The translations under genes were made by a program, and so were the position numbers. The notes beneath the pieces are model-generated. The model did not search any database. It was given only the letters and a program-made list of their open reading frames with translations, and was not told where the DNA came from. From an uncultured Bacteroidota bacterium (lineage in GTDB: Bacteria; Bacteroidota; Bacteroidia; UKL13-3), in NCBI GenBank assembly GCA_903910445.1, contig CAIVZR010000047.1, positions 1-32,614 on the forward strand: a stretch of 32,614 nucleotides of DNA, written 5' to 3'. Below, one piece after another: positions 1 to 9,403 of this stretch. How positions within the stretch are numbered: position 1 is the first letter of the stretch; each line of letters starts with the position of its first letter.

Positions 1-1875
1 ATTGATGCTACACGTGTAAATGTTACCATCAATGGAGTGCCTTATAACGACCCCGAAAGTCACGGTGTGTACTGGGTTGATTTGCCCGACCTGGCCGGAA
101 GTGTGAGTAATATTCAGGTGCAGCGTGGTATCGGTACTTCTACCAATGGAAGTGCAGCCTTTGGAAGTAGCATCAATATAGAAACCACCAAGAGTGCAGT
201 AGAGCCTTACACACAATATACATCGGCCTTTGGGTCATTCAGCACCTTTAAAAATAATATAAAGTTTGGTACTGGAATACTTAAAAATCACTGGGCTATC
301 GAAGGCTCCTTGAGTGCTATAAAAAGTGCAGGATATATTGATCGTGCTACGAGCAATTTAAAATCGGGATATGGTACCATCACACGTTATGGCGATAAAA
401 GCTTATTGAAGTTTATTGTGATGCGTGGTATGGAAACCACTTACCAGGCCTGGGATGGCGTACCACAGGATTCGCTTGCAACGCATCGTACCTACAATGG
501 ATTCACCTATAAAAACCAAACGGATAACTATACGCAAACACATTATCAGTTGCTTTATAGTTATGCCATCAACAAAAAATTAAACTGGAATACGGTATTT
601 CATTATACCAAAGGCAAGGGCTATTATGAAAGCTATTATCCTGGTGTTACGTTTACCGACTATGGAATGCCTGACTATAAAATTAATGATTCGACAAGTA
701 TTTCTGCAAGCGATTTGATTGTTCGTAAATGGCTTGATAATGATTTTTATGGGGTGGTTACCTCGGCAGTATATAAAGAAAAGAAATACGAAATTAGCGG
801 AGGTGCCAGCTTCAATCAATATGCTGGATTGCATTATAATGAAGTAATCTGGAGCGATTTATGGACGGCCCCAAAACCAGGTGGTGCCCTCGAGCCATTC
901 CGTTATTATACCGATAAAGGCTTGAAGAATGATGGTAACGCGTATGCGAAATTATTCTATCATGTGAACGACAACTTACAAGTGTTTGGCGATTTGCAAT
1001 TGCGTTATCTCACCTATAATTTTAATGATGCCAATCGATTAAATATTACCAATAAATATTTGTTCTTCAATCCGAAGGCCGGACTCAACTATGCTTTCAA
1101 AGATAGTAGCAACTTGATGTTTTATGTAGGCCGGTCGGCACACGAGCCCACTCGCGACGAGTTTGTACAATCAACACCAGCCTCCTTGCCCAAAGCCGAA
1201 TATATGGTTGATTTTGAATTGGGATATACCAAACAAATCAATCAATGGAATATTATTGGCAACCTATATAATATGGTTTATAATAATCAGTTAGTGCTTA
1301 CAGGTAAGCTAAACGATGTGGGTAGCCCTGTTAGAGAAAATGTGAAACAAAGCTATCGCAGAGGCATTGAATTGATAGTGCAACGTAAATTTAATAATGG
1401 TTTGACTATCAACGCCAATATAACGTACTCGAAAAATATATTGAAAGACTATACTGAATATGTATTTAAATCGACCTACGACTCGCTCTACGCCTATCAT
1501 TATGCAACCACGCCCATTTCATTTTCACCCGATATTATTTTTGGTTCTTCTATTCGTTATGCTACCAAACAACATTTCGAACTGGAGTTGATATCAAAAT
1601 ATGTAAGCCGTCAGTTTATGGATAATAGCGGCAGTGAGGATCGCAAATTGAATGCTTATTTTGTGAATGATTTCTATTTGCGTTATCATTTTGTGAATCA
1701 AAAATTATTCGATGATTTGAATCTTAGTGGTGTATTGTACAATGTGTTTAATACCCGCTATGAGAGTAATGGATATATTTATGGCGATGTTACCAATGGG
1801 GTGCGAAGTAGCTATAATTTCTACTATCCACAGGCATTACAGCATTTTGTATTGATGGTACAAGTGAAGTTTTAA
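1..1875 (+). CDS. TonB-dependent outer membrane receptor, 5'-truncated
   Basis: Frame 1 is open from the first base to TAA at 1873-1875, so 624 residues are visible; the signal peptide and the front of the plug lie outside the window. The first GTG at 37 is internal and not a start. The visible N-terminus is the end of a plug domain (VTINGVPYNDPESHG, then IQVQRGIGTSTNG and a SINIET turn), followed by a long beta-barrel rich in alternating aromatic and polar strands and ending in a terminal Phe (VQVKF), the usual outer-membrane insertion signal. The family imports siderophores, cobalamin, metals or glycans using TonB/ExbBD energy. The substrate cannot be read from this part, and no SusD partner follows. 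It ends tail-to-tail with the next gene, the two stop codons overlapping. The family assignment is sure; the substrate is unknown. Confidence 0.93.
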   Translation: MDATRVNVTINGVPYNDPESHGVYWVDLPDLAGSVSNIQVQRGIGTSTNGSAAFGSSINIETTKSAVEPYTQYTSAFGSFSTFKNNIKFGTGILKNHWAIEGSLSAIKSAGYIDRATSNLKSGYGTITRYGDKSLLKFIVMRGMETTYQAWDGVPQDSLATHRTYNGFTYKNQTDNYTQTHYQLLYSYAINKKLNWNTVFHYTKGKGYYESYYPGVTFTDYGMPDYKINDSTSISASDLIVRKWLDNDFYGVVTSAVYKEKKYEISGGASFNQYAGLHYNEVIWSDLWTAPKPGGALEPFRYYTDKGLKNDGNAYAKLFYHVNDNLQVFGDLQLRYLTYNFNDANRLNITNKYLFFNPKAGLNYAFKDSSNLMFYVGRSAHEPTRDEFVQSTPASLPKAEYMVDFELGYTKQINQWNIIGNLYNMVYNNQLVLTGKLNDVGSPVRENVKQSYRRGIELIVQRKFNNGLTINANITYSKNILKDYTEYVFKSTYDSLYAYHYATTPISFSPDIIFGSSIRYATKQHFELELISKYVSRQFMDNSGSEDRKLNAYFVNDFYLRYHFVNQKLFDDLNLSGVLYNVFNTRYESNGYIYGDVTNGVRSSYNFYYPQALQHFVLMVQVKF

Positions 1876-2627
1876 TTCACTTTATTCGTTTTTCTTTTTT
1901 CCAGATTTATGGCATGTTTATCCTTGGCATAACGATAAATTTTGTCGAGGAATATTGCCCCGCCAATGGAGTAAAACCATCCATCGTAATCGGTTTTAAA
2001 GGTGTCTTGCAAGATGCAATAGCGATAACCTGCAAGGAAATTAATTCCTATCCATGTGAACGGTTGAAAATGAAAGAATGCGGGCGGTTTCAGAAATAAG
2101 GAAAGCCCAACACCTGCAGGAAGGAAATCGCGGTATTCGGTTTTTAAGAGATTGTTGGAGTTGATATTATAATGATGAAGGATAGATTTTCCATAACCCA
2201 ATTCGAAGGGGAGACTAATATCATAGTATTTGCGACGAACCAGGAAGGGTTCGAAATAGGCCATGCCAAATTCAAGCTTCCATTTTAAATAGGTTTCGGG
2301 TGAATACAATTCCGATTTACGCTGAATGTTTTTATCATTCATATAGTATGCACCCAGTCCCACTTTATATTTTTGGTTGAGGATAACCCCTAATTTTTGT
2401 CCCCAAATATTTACTTGTTTTTGATGAATCAATGAAAAGCGCTGGTCGAAATCGGTCGATGGTTCTACGAGGTGCCGATGCTGCAACGTGGTGGTGGTAT
2501 CGGGTTTTTGTGCACTCAGTGGAGAGTATAGAAGCATCCAAGCGATAGTAATAAAACACATAAACACCCTAAAACCTCGCTGCTTTTGAGGTTTTATTAT
2601 GAATGATTTATGATTCGACTTATCCAT
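1872..2627 (-). CDS. Outer-membrane beta-barrel-like hypothetical protein
   Basis: 251 residues, function not recognised. A basic N-terminus (about 20 residues) is followed by a hydrophobic stretch ending in SPLSAQ, a typical Bacteroidota signal peptide with cleavage before Gln. The mature part is rich in aromatic residues with alternating strand-like segments (LGVILNQKYKVGLGAYYM, YRYCILQDTFKTDYDGWFYSIGG), as in small outer-membrane barrel proteins. It ends in a Lys/Asn-rich tail, not in a T9SS domain. The ATG at 2627 lies 12 nt after a TAGGTTTG promoter-like element, which supports this start; Met23 is an alternative. The stop overlaps the stop of the convergent TonB receptor by a few bases. 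Location in the outer membrane is inference. Confidence 0.75.
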   Translation of the reverse strand: MDKSNHKSFIIKPQKQRGFRVFMCFITIAWMLLYSPLSAQKPDTTTTLQHRHLVEPSTDFDQRFSLIHQKQVNIWGQKLGVILNQKYKVGLGAYYMNDKNIQRKSELYSPETYLKWKLEFGMAYFEPFLVRRKYYDISLPFELGYGKSILHHYNINSNNLLKTEYRDFLPAGVGLSLFLKPPAFFHFQPFTWIGINFLAGYRYCILQDTFKTDYDGWFYSIGGAIFLDKIYRYAKDKHAINLEKRKTNKVN

Positions 2628-2638
2628 CCTTGAAGGTA

Positions 2639-2646
2639 CAAACCTA
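2639..2646 (-). promoter_or_regulatory. -7 promoter element TAGGTTTG
   Basis: On the minus strand TAGGTTTG matches the Bacteroidota -7 consensus TAnnTTTG, 12 nt before the ATG of the barrel-like protein. The -33 element is imperfect (GTTT near 2669). Confidence 0.4.
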
Positions 2647-2802
2647 CTCCAAAGAATTCATAAAGAAACGTTAATCGGATTTAAGAATGTAATTCAGGAA
2701 TTATATAAAAATATGTAATAGTTTTATAAGAATAATCATTGTTCATGCAATAGAACAGCAATCAATTAACCATGACTCAAAGTCAGGAAGTATATCACTT
2801 AA

Positions 2803-4170
2803 TTATTTCTGAATCCATAACTTTAGATCATACCGCTTATTATCAGCCATAAAACTAATAATGTACAAGCCATTTGCAAGAGGGTTGGTATCATAACCTT
2901 GTTCGGTATGGTTTAGAAGAGTTTGTTGACCTAAAATACTAGTTGCTACTACTCTCGAAGGTGCAGTTGTTAAATTGATTTTAAAAAAACCTTGTGTTGG
3001 ATTAGGGTATGTAAAGAGGGTTTGTGAATCTATCTTCTTATCATTTTGAATCCCTGTTTTGTATGGGTAAATTTTTTCTATGGTAGCATAATCACTCGGT
3101 AGCTCGTATCTAGACCCACACACATATTGCGTATCGACATTTTCGAAGAAGTATTTATGAGTTATGATTTTGTTATTCGTCGTTTTATTAAAAGTTAGAA
3201 CAGGAACTAGGTTTAGGTTTGCCCCAATTTTATTTATAACAGCATTAGTACCATTACCCGTAACTATATAATCTAACAATAGGGAATTACTTAAAAAAGC
3301 ATAATTCCCATTGGCCGCATAAATTTTTGCTGTTATTAAGCTTGTTCCACTTCCGATATCTAGTAATATTATTGAGTCGTAAATGCTGAAAGAGGATGTT
3401 GTATACGCATTAATTAAGTATAGCTTCTGGTTTATTTTAGTATAATTAAAAATAAAATCATTGTATGAAGTAGAAAAGGGTTTATAATAATTATATTTAG
3501 TAGAATCAATCGAGGCATTGGTCAAATCGTGAACATATAATGCGAATTTCAATAAATCATAATTACATGCTATATAAAGCTTATTGCTAAACAAGTAGAA
3601 ATCGGCGAATGCATTTCCGAAAAAATTGTATTTTGGTTTAATAATGGTGTTTGTAATGGTATTATTTACTACGATATAGAAATCATTGATATTAATGTTT
3701 TGAGTAATATTAATTGAATCTATATGCCATATTTGAATTGCAGAAGTATCACCAAATTTTTTAATTTTCGACTTTATTACTCCAAAATGATTGGTTTTCC
3801 TTAGGAATAAGGAATCGGAAATATTAAGGGTTAAATTTTTCCTTAATAGATATACATTTCGAGTGCTTTTATCTTCAATAATTCTCTCGTAGAAGAGGTT
3901 TGTGTTCTTTTCATAAAACACAAACCCGAGAGCTTGACTATACTCAAATGAGTCTAATAATTTAGTTGAATCGGGTAGGTTTGATATTGATATAACCTGA
4001 CCTTGTCCTAAAAACGTGTTGACCTTCAATACGACATTATAACCATTTTTGAAATAGCCATTAACGATGGTGGAGTTTTGTTGATTAAATAAAATTTCTT
4101 TAGAAAAAAAATTCTGAGCGTTTGCAAAACAAGAAGCTAAAGTGAAGATTGCAAGTAATATCTTTTTCAT
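2803..4170 (-). CDS. Secreted protein with T9SS type A sorting domain
   Basis: 455 residues. A clean signal peptide (Lys-Lys start, hydrophobic core, ASCFANAQ cleavage region) is followed by about 350 residues with no domain I recognise, rich in Asn, Ile, Tyr and Thr, probably beta-structured. The last ~75 residues form a type IX secretion C-terminal domain: a FTYPNPTQGFFKINL strand, a VVATSILGQQTL strand, then LANGLYIISFMADNKRYDLKLWIQK-like ending with basic residues. Such proteins cross the outer membrane through PorV/SprA machinery and are released or anchored to surface lipopolysaccharide. The gene is visibly more AT-rich than its neighbours and has no obvious operon partner. A TATATTTG element lies 24 nt upstream. 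The cargo's job is unknown; the sorting domain is clear. Confidence 0.9.
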   Translation of the reverse strand: MKKILLAIFTLASCFANAQNFFSKEILFNQQNSTIVNGYFKNGYNVVLKVNTFLGQGQVISISNLPDSTKLLDSFEYSQALGFVFYEKNTNLFYERIIEDKSTRNVYLLRKNLTLNISDSLFLRKTNHFGVIKSKIKKFGDTSAIQIWHIDSINITQNININDFYIVVNNTITNTIIKPKYNFFGNAFADFYLFSNKLYIACNYDLLKFALYVHDLTNASIDSTKYNYYKPFSTSYNDFIFNYTKINQKLYLINAYTTSSFSIYDSIILLDIGSGTSLITAKIYAANGNYAFLSNSLLLDYIVTGNGTNAVINKIGANLNLVPVLTFNKTTNNKIITHKYFFENVDTQYVCGSRYELPSDYATIEKIYPYKTGIQNDKKIDSQTLFTYPNPTQGFFKINLTTAPSRVVATSILGQQTLLNHTEQGYDTNPLANGLYIISFMADNKRYDLKLWIQK

Positions 4171-4194
4171 ATTTATAAGTTGAATTTAGTAATA

Positions 4195-4202
4195 CAAATA
4201 TA
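4195..4202 (-). promoter_or_regulatory. -7 promoter element TATATTTG
   Basis: Exact match to TAnnTTTG on the minus strand, ending 24 nt before the ATG of the T9SS cargo gene. No good TTTG is seen at the -33 distance. Confidence 0.45.
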
Positions 4203-4412
4203 GAAAAATCAGGACATATTTTTGAATAAAAATTTTAGCAAGCTTTATTAATATACTGGTCAACAGTTTCTACCTAATCTAATATCTTCAAAATTTAACG
4301 TATAATTATATTCCATAAAATTCATCACCATCTAAAAAACCTGAGAACCTAATTATATCCATAATTTACCCAGAATTCCATCCTTCACCCTAAAGAGGCC
4401 GAAGCAAATTTG

Positions 4413-4420
4413 TATTTTCG
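4413..4420 (+). promoter_or_regulatory. -7-like element TATTTTCG close to the start codon
   Basis: TATTTTCG differs from TAnnTTTG at one position and lies only 4 nt before the ATG at 4425. If used, the mRNA would be leaderless or nearly so. No -33 TTTG is seen. Confidence 0.35.
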
Positions 4421-4424
4421 CGCT

Positions 4425-6143
4425 ATGGAAATGACCAAACCTCAAAGAATATTTTTACCTCAGGATTTTGCAATTACCAATTGGGAAGCCTTGAAGCCTT
4501 ATTTTGATTTACTCGTTAACGAAACAATTTCGGATATGCACGGATTAGAGCAATGGCTACGAAAAAGAAGTGAGCTCGAAAGTGTGGTGAGTGAAGACAT
4601 GGCCTGGAGATATATTCGCATGACCTGCGATACTACCAACAAAGACATTGAAGCAGCCTACTTATTTTTCGTTCAAGAAATTGATCCGCATATCGCACCC
4701 TATACCGACCAGTTGAACAAGAAACTCGTAAGTGCAGAAGCCTTATACCCATTGCCTTCTGAGAAATATTTTGTGTACCTGAGAGCCGTGAAAAAGGAGA
4801 TTGAAATTTTCAGAGAAGAGAATATTCCATTATTTACGGAGTTGTCGACTCTCTCGCAACAATATGCTGCCATCAATGCCAAGATGACGGTGCAGTATGA
4901 TGGGAAGGAACAAACACTACAACAGGCTGCCAACTATTTAAAGAGCCCCGACAGAAGCATTCGCGAAGAAGTATATTACCTCATTGCCAATCGCCGCTTG
5001 CAAGACCAGGAAGCCCTCGATGCTTTATTTCATCAGCTCGTGCAGTTGCGTCATCAGGTGGCCATCAATGCGGGCTTCGAAAATTTCCGTGATTTTATGT
5101 TTGCAGCCCTGGGCCGCTTCGATTATACTCCTGCCGATTGTTTCAAGTTTCATGAAAGTGTACGCGAACAAATTGTGCCATTCATGAATGCCCGTGCCCG
5201 CAAGCGCAAAGCTGATTTGCAGCTCGCACAACTAAAGCCCTGGGATATGGATGTGGATACCGAAGGCAAGCCTACACTGAAACCATTTATCGATGGTCAC
5301 GACCTCACCGAAAAAGGGATTGCTTGTTTTGCCAAGGTAGATCCATACTTCGCCGATTGCTTGAACACCATGAAAGGCATGAAGCATCTCGATTTGGATA
5401 GCCGTATTGGCAAAGCTCCAGGAGGTTATAATTATCCATTAGCAGAAACGGGTGCTCCATTTATTTTTATGAATGCCGCCGGAAATATTCGCGATTTACA
5501 AACTTTGGTGCATGAGGGCGGACACGCAGTGCATTCATTCCTTACCAAAGATATGGAGCTCAATGCATTTAAAAATACACCCAGCGAAGTGGCGGAACTC
5601 GCAAGCATGAGCATGGAATTAATTAGCATGGATGGATGGGATGCCTTTCATTTTGATAGCGATGAATTGCGTCGTGCCTTCATCGATCAGTTAGAGAACT
5701 CGCTTGAAACCTTGCCGTGGGTTGCTACCGTTGATAAATTCCAGCATTGGATTTATACACATCCTACGCATACCACAGCAGAACGTACTGAAGCCTGGGT
5801 GAAAATTTTCGATGAGTTCAATATGCAGGAAGTGGACTATAATGGTCAGGAGAAATATCGTGCCGCCGCATGGCATAAGCAACTCCATATTTTCGAAGTG
5901 CCATTTTACTATATTGAATATGGGTTTGCGCAATTGGGCGCCATCGCCATGTGGAAGAATTACAAACTCAATAAAGTGAAAGGTCTCGAAAATTATAAAG
6001 CTGCCTTACGTCTTGGATACAGTAAGCCCATTGGCGAAATCTATGCTACTGGAGGCATTCAGTTCGATTTTAGCAACGAGTACGTACATGAACTGAAAGA
6101 ATTTGTGGAGACAGAATTATCAAAACTTGAACAACCAGCCTAA
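4425..6143 (+). CDS. M3 family oligoendopeptidase (PepF-like)
   Basis: Cytoplasmic zinc metallopeptidase of family M3 that degrades short peptides. With ATG 4425 it is 572 residues, usual for the family; the open frame runs to a TTG at 4410, but that overlaps a promoter-like element, so I prefer the ATG (4431 is also possible). The zinc site is HEGGH at residues 363-367, with the third ligand expected at Glu391 in the ELASMSME segment (the family pattern ExxSxxxE). No signal peptide is present. The C-terminal part contains the usual PFYYIEYGFAQLGA and GYSKPIGEIY segments that close the active-site cleft. Its TAA overlaps the ATG of the following FAH-family gene by one base (TAATG), so the two are probably translationally coupled. 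Peptide turnover is the family role; the actual substrate is unknown. Confidence 0.93.
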   Translation: MEMTKPQRIFLPQDFAITNWEALKPYFDLLVNETISDMHGLEQWLRKRSELESVVSEDMAWRYIRMTCDTTNKDIEAAYLFFVQEIDPHIAPYTDQLNKKLVSAEALYPLPSEKYFVYLRAVKKEIEIFREENIPLFTELSTLSQQYAAINAKMTVQYDGKEQTLQQAANYLKSPDRSIREEVYYLIANRRLQDQEALDALFHQLVQLRHQVAINAGFENFRDFMFAALGRFDYTPADCFKFHESVREQIVPFMNARARKRKADLQLAQLKPWDMDVDTEGKPTLKPFIDGHDLTEKGIACFAKVDPYFADCLNTMKGMKHLDLDSRIGKAPGGYNYPLAETGAPFIFMNAAGNIRDLQTLVHEGGHAVHSFLTKDMELNAFKNTPSEVAELASMSMELISMDGWDAFHFDSDELRRAFIDQLENSLETLPWVATVDKFQHWIYTHPTHTTAERTEAWVKIFDEFNMQEVDYNGQEKYRAAAWHKQLHIFEVPFYYIEYGFAQLGAIAMWKNYKLNKVKGLENYKAALRLGYSKPIGEIYATGGIQFDFSNEYVHELKEFVETELSKLEQPA

Positions 6144-6754
6144 TGAAAATATTTTGTATTGGAAGAAATTATGTGGATCATGTAAAGGAATTGAATAATG
6201 TCATTCCCGATGCTCCCGTTATTTTTATGAAGCCAGATACTGCACTGCTAAAGGATGAGGAGCCCTTCTATCATCCCGCGTTTAGTCAGGATATACACCA
6301 TGAAGTAGAGCTGGTGATTCGTATCAACAGGGTTGGAAAAAAAATCCAAAAAGAGTTTGCTTCTAAATACTATAAAGAAATAGGATTGGGCATCGACTTC
6401 ACCGCACGCGATGTGCAAGCACAGCAAAAGGCCAAAGGCTTGCCTTGGGAAATTGCCAAAGGCTTTGATGGGAGTGCGCCTATTGGTGAATTTATTTCTG
6501 TTGAGAATATTAAGGATTTAAAGAATCTCAATTTCTCGCTCACAAAAAATGGAACGATGGTACAACAAGGAAACTCTTCCTTGATGATGTACTCCTTTGA
6601 TGATATCATTCATTATATTTCACAGTACTTCACGCTAAAAGTGGGCGACCTCATTTATACGGGCACACCTGCGGGTGTGGGAAAGGTCGAGATAGGCGAT
6701 GTGCTCGAGGGTTTCATTGAGGGCGAAAAGATGCTACACTGTGAAGTGAAGTAA
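6143..6754 (+). CDS. Fumarylacetoacetate hydrolase (FAH) family protein
   Basis: 203 residues, a single-domain FAH fold without N-terminal extension. It starts with the typical KIFCIGRNYVDHVKELN, keeps the divalent metal ligands in HHEVELVIRI (Glu54, Glu56) and GIDFTARD (Asp85), the Lys of PWEIAKGFDG (Lys106), and the GDLIYTGTPAGVG loop near the C-terminus. Members of this short group include acylpyruvate hydrolases and oxaloacetate decarboxylases, which cleave or decarboxylate 2-oxo acids in the cytoplasm; which reaction applies cannot be told from sequence alone. The ATG overlaps the stop of the oligoendopeptidase gene, indicating coupled translation, although the pairing has no obvious metabolic logic. 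Family assignment is firm. Confidence 0.92.
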   Translation: MKIFCIGRNYVDHVKELNNVIPDAPVIFMKPDTALLKDEEPFYHPAFSQDIHHEVELVIRINRVGKKIQKEFASKYYKEIGLGIDFTARDVQAQQKAKGLPWEIAKGFDGSAPIGEFISVENIKDLKNLNFSLTKNGTMVQQGNSSLMMYSFDDIIHYISQYFTLKVGDLIYTGTPAGVGKVEIGDVLEGFIEGEKMLHCEVK

Positions 6755-6807
6755 TAGGGTATTCATACTCATTCCAAAGATTCAAATCAGTTTTTATTGT
6801 CCATTAG

Positions 6808-6838
6808 TTTGGCGTACTTTGAGGGAAATTTAGATTTA
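6808..6838 (+). promoter_or_regulatory. Bacteroidota promoter for the P-type ATPase gene
   Basis: TTTG at 6808-6811, a spacer of exactly 19 nt, then TAGATTTA at 6831-6838 (TAnnTTTG with one mismatch), 19 nt before the ATG at 6858. Confidence 0.5.
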
Positions 6839-6857
6839 TAATTTTCTCTACCTAACC

Positions 6858-9368
6858 ATGCCTGCAAATAATTTTGATATCAAAGGATTAAGCAATGAAG
6901 AAGTATTGCAAGCACGAGCAGCACATGGCTCCAATAGCTTTGATGTAAAAAAAGAATATTGGTTTCTCAATGCCATAAAAAGCTTGGCCAAGGAGCCTAT
7001 GGTGGCGATGTTGCTGGTAGCCTCCGCAATTTATTTTATTAGTGGAAAAACAGGAGATGGCATCTTTCTCTCTTCAGCCATTGTGCTGGTGGCAACCATA
7101 TCCTTGTATCAGGATTCGCGAAGCAGGAATGCTTTGGAGAAGCTCAAAGAATATACCCGTCCCAGTTGCCGTGTAATTCGCAATGGAGAAGTGATAGAGA
7201 TTTTGAGCGAAGAACTGGTTATTGGCGACTGTCTGATGGTTGACGAAGGCAATTATATCGCTGCCGATGGAATCATCATTCATTCGAACGATTTTTCTGT
7301 GAATGAATCGATTCTTACAGGTGAGGCGATGACGGTTTATAAGGACAAGACGAGTCCGGAAAACACCATTTATCAAGGCACTACGGTGGGCAGTGGACTG
7401 GCCATTGCGCAAATTACAGCCATTGGAAATGATACGAAGCTGGGGAAAATTGGAAAGAGTTTAGAAAGTATTGCAGAAGAAAAAACACCGCTCGAATTAC
7501 AAATTTCAAGTTTCGTAAAGAAGATGGTGATTGTAGGTGCGATTGTATTCGTAGTCGTTTGGATCATCAATTATTTGCATTCATATAATATACTCGATAG
7601 CTTATTGAAGGCATTGACCTTGGCCATGAGTATCTTGCCTGAAGAGATTCCAGTGGCTTTCACCACCTTCATGGCTTTGGGAGCGTGGCGATTGATGAAG
7701 CTGGGCATAGTAGTGAAGCAAATGAAAACGGTGGAGACGTTAGGAAGTGCCACCGTGATATGCACAGATAAAACGGGAACCATCACCGAAAATAAAATGA
7801 GCCTGGCGCGCATCTATTTGCCAACAGAAAATAAAATATTTGAAGTTAATAAAGATTTACCTGAGTTAGGTAAAGAGCTCATTCGCACTGCCATGTGGGC
7901 CAGCGAACCCATCCCGTTCGATCCCATGGAAGTGGCGCTGCATCAGGCGTATCAGGAGGATTCCATGACCGATGATGAACGATTAACCTATAAAATGATT
8001 CATGAATATCCATTAGGAGGAAAGCCCCCTATGATGACCCATCTTTTTGAAAATGGGGAAGGGAAAAGAATCATCGCGGCCAAAGGAGCACCCGAAGCAA
8101 TCATGGCTGTAAGTGCATTGTCGGATACGGAGAAAGTATCTATAGAAGCAGCCATAACAGCACTCACCAAAGAAGGGTTTCGTGTATTGGCTGTTGGAGA
8201 TACCAGTTATGATGGTAAAGATTTTCCAAAAGAGCAGCAAGAATTTAAATTCAAATTCAAAGGCATTGTTGCTTTTTATGATCCACCGAAAAAGAATATC
8301 AATAATGTACTACAAGATTTTTATAAGGCTGGAATTGAAGTGAAAATTGTGACAGGTGATAATGCCGAAACTACCGCCGCCATTGCTCAGCAGGTTGACT
8401 TTGCTGGGCATGATAAAAGTATCAGTGGGGATGAGTTGATGAAACTGAATGATGAAGACCTGAGAAAGAAAGTTGGTTCATTAAGTATTTTCACACGCAT
8501 GTTTCCAGAGGCGAAATTGCGAATCATTGAAGCACTGAAATCGGAACAACAAATTGTAGCCATGACGGGTGATGGTGTGAATGATGGTCCTGCATTGAAG
8601 GCGGCGCATATTGGTATTGCCATGGGAAAGAAAGGGACAGAAATTGCCAAGCAAGCAGCTTCTTTAATTTTGGTTGAAGACGATTTGTCGAAGATGGTAG
8701 ATGCTGTAGCTATGGGCCGCAGGATTTATACAAATTTGAAAAAAGCCATCCGGTATATTATTTCAATACATATTCCAATTATCCTCACGGTATTTATTCC
8801 ATTGGCCTTGGGATGGTTGTATCCTAATATTTTTTCACCCATGCATATTATTTTTATGGAATTAATCATGGGTCCAACCTGTAGCATCATCTATGAAAAT
8901 GAACCGATGGAAAGCGATACGATGAGTCAGAATCCTCGACCTTTTGTGAATACTTTTTTTAGCTGGTCGGAATTGGCAACGAGTGTTACTCAGGGTTTGG
9001 TAATAACAGCAGGAACCTTGGTAGCGTATCAATATGCAGTGATGAATGGTGCTGACGAAAACACCACGCGCTCGATGGTATTTAATACACTCATTGCTTC
9101 AAATATATTTCTAACTCTGGTGAATCGCTCTTTTGTATTTTCCATCTTCACCACCATTCAATATAAAAATAATTTGGTGCCATTGATAATCGGCATTACC
9201 ATTGCCATCACGGCATCATTGCTTTATATAAAACCTTTGGCCAATTTCTTCAGCTTCTCAGCATTAAACATAACACAATTATCAGTTAGCATTGCACTAG
9301 GCTTTCTATCCGTAATTTGGTATGAAATTGTGAAATGGATTCACAGAATGAATGCACAAAAAAAATAA
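6858..9368 (+). CDS. Cation-transporting P-type ATPase
   Basis: 836-residue inner-membrane ion pump of the P2-like group. Visible in order: an N-terminal cation-ATPase domain, a first TM pair, the actuator loop with TGEA (154-157), M4 with LPEEIP (260-265), the phosphorylation site DKTGT with Asp304, the nucleotide-binding region with KGAPEA, the P-domain (KIVTGDNAE, then TGDGVNDG at 570-577) and a C-terminal TM bundle. There are no N-terminal CxxC metal-binding domains and no CPx motif in M4, so it is not a Cu/Zn/Cd pump of the P1B type. The LPEE in M4 and ELIMGPTCSI in M6 differ from the classical Ca2+ pump (PEGLP, NxxTD), so the ion is uncertain (Ca, Mg, Mn and others remain possible). Monocistronic, with a good promoter upstream. 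Confidence 0.93.
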   Translation: MPANNFDIKGLSNEEVLQARAAHGSNSFDVKKEYWFLNAIKSLAKEPMVAMLLVASAIYFISGKTGDGIFLSSAIVLVATISLYQDSRSRNALEKLKEYTRPSCRVIRNGEVIEILSEELVIGDCLMVDEGNYIAADGIIIHSNDFSVNESILTGEAMTVYKDKTSPENTIYQGTTVGSGLAIAQITAIGNDTKLGKIGKSLESIAEEKTPLELQISSFVKKMVIVGAIVFVVVWIINYLHSYNILDSLLKALTLAMSILPEEIPVAFTTFMALGAWRLMKLGIVVKQMKTVETLGSATVICTDKTGTITENKMSLARIYLPTENKIFEVNKDLPELGKELIRTAMWASEPIPFDPMEVALHQAYQEDSMTDDERLTYKMIHEYPLGGKPPMMTHLFENGEGKRIIAAKGAPEAIMAVSALSDTEKVSIEAAITALTKEGFRVLAVGDTSYDGKDFPKEQQEFKFKFKGIVAFYDPPKKNINNVLQDFYKAGIEVKIVTGDNAETTAAIAQQVDFAGHDKSISGDELMKLNDEDLRKKVGSLSIFTRMFPEAKLRIIEALKSEQQIVAMTGDGVNDGPALKAAHIGIAMGKKGTEIAKQAASLILVEDDLSKMVDAVAMGRRIYTNLKKAIRYIISIHIPIILTVFIPLALGWLYPNIFSPMHIIFMELIMGPTCSIIYENEPMESDTMSQNPRPFVNTFFSWSELATSVTQGLVITAGTLVAYQYAVMNGADENTTRSMVFNTLIASNIFLTLVNRSFVFSIFTTIQYKNNLVPLIIGITIAITASLLYIKPLANFFSFSALNITQLSVSIALGFLSVIWYEIVKWIHRMNAQKK

Positions 9369-9397
9369 TATCAACCGTTTAAAAAGGTTGATATTAT
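9359..9397 (-). terminator. Rho-independent terminator of the TonB receptor gene
   Basis: Perfect 12-bp stem (9365-9376 with 9386-9397) and 9-nt loop between two convergent genes. On the minus strand it is followed by a T-rich run (ATTATTTTTT), so it chiefly ends the receptor transcript; it may also stop the ATPase transcript from the other side. Confidence 0.8.
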
Positions 9398-9403
9398 CAT
9401 TGA

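Noticed and set aside
1-36. GTG at position 37 as start of the first receptor gene
   Set aside because: The frame is open from base 1 and the residues before the GTG continue the plug domain, so the gene is cut by the window edge.
2770-2790. Terminator after the T9SS cargo gene
   Set aside because: TGACT/AGTCA is a 5-bp stem without a T-run, too weak to call.
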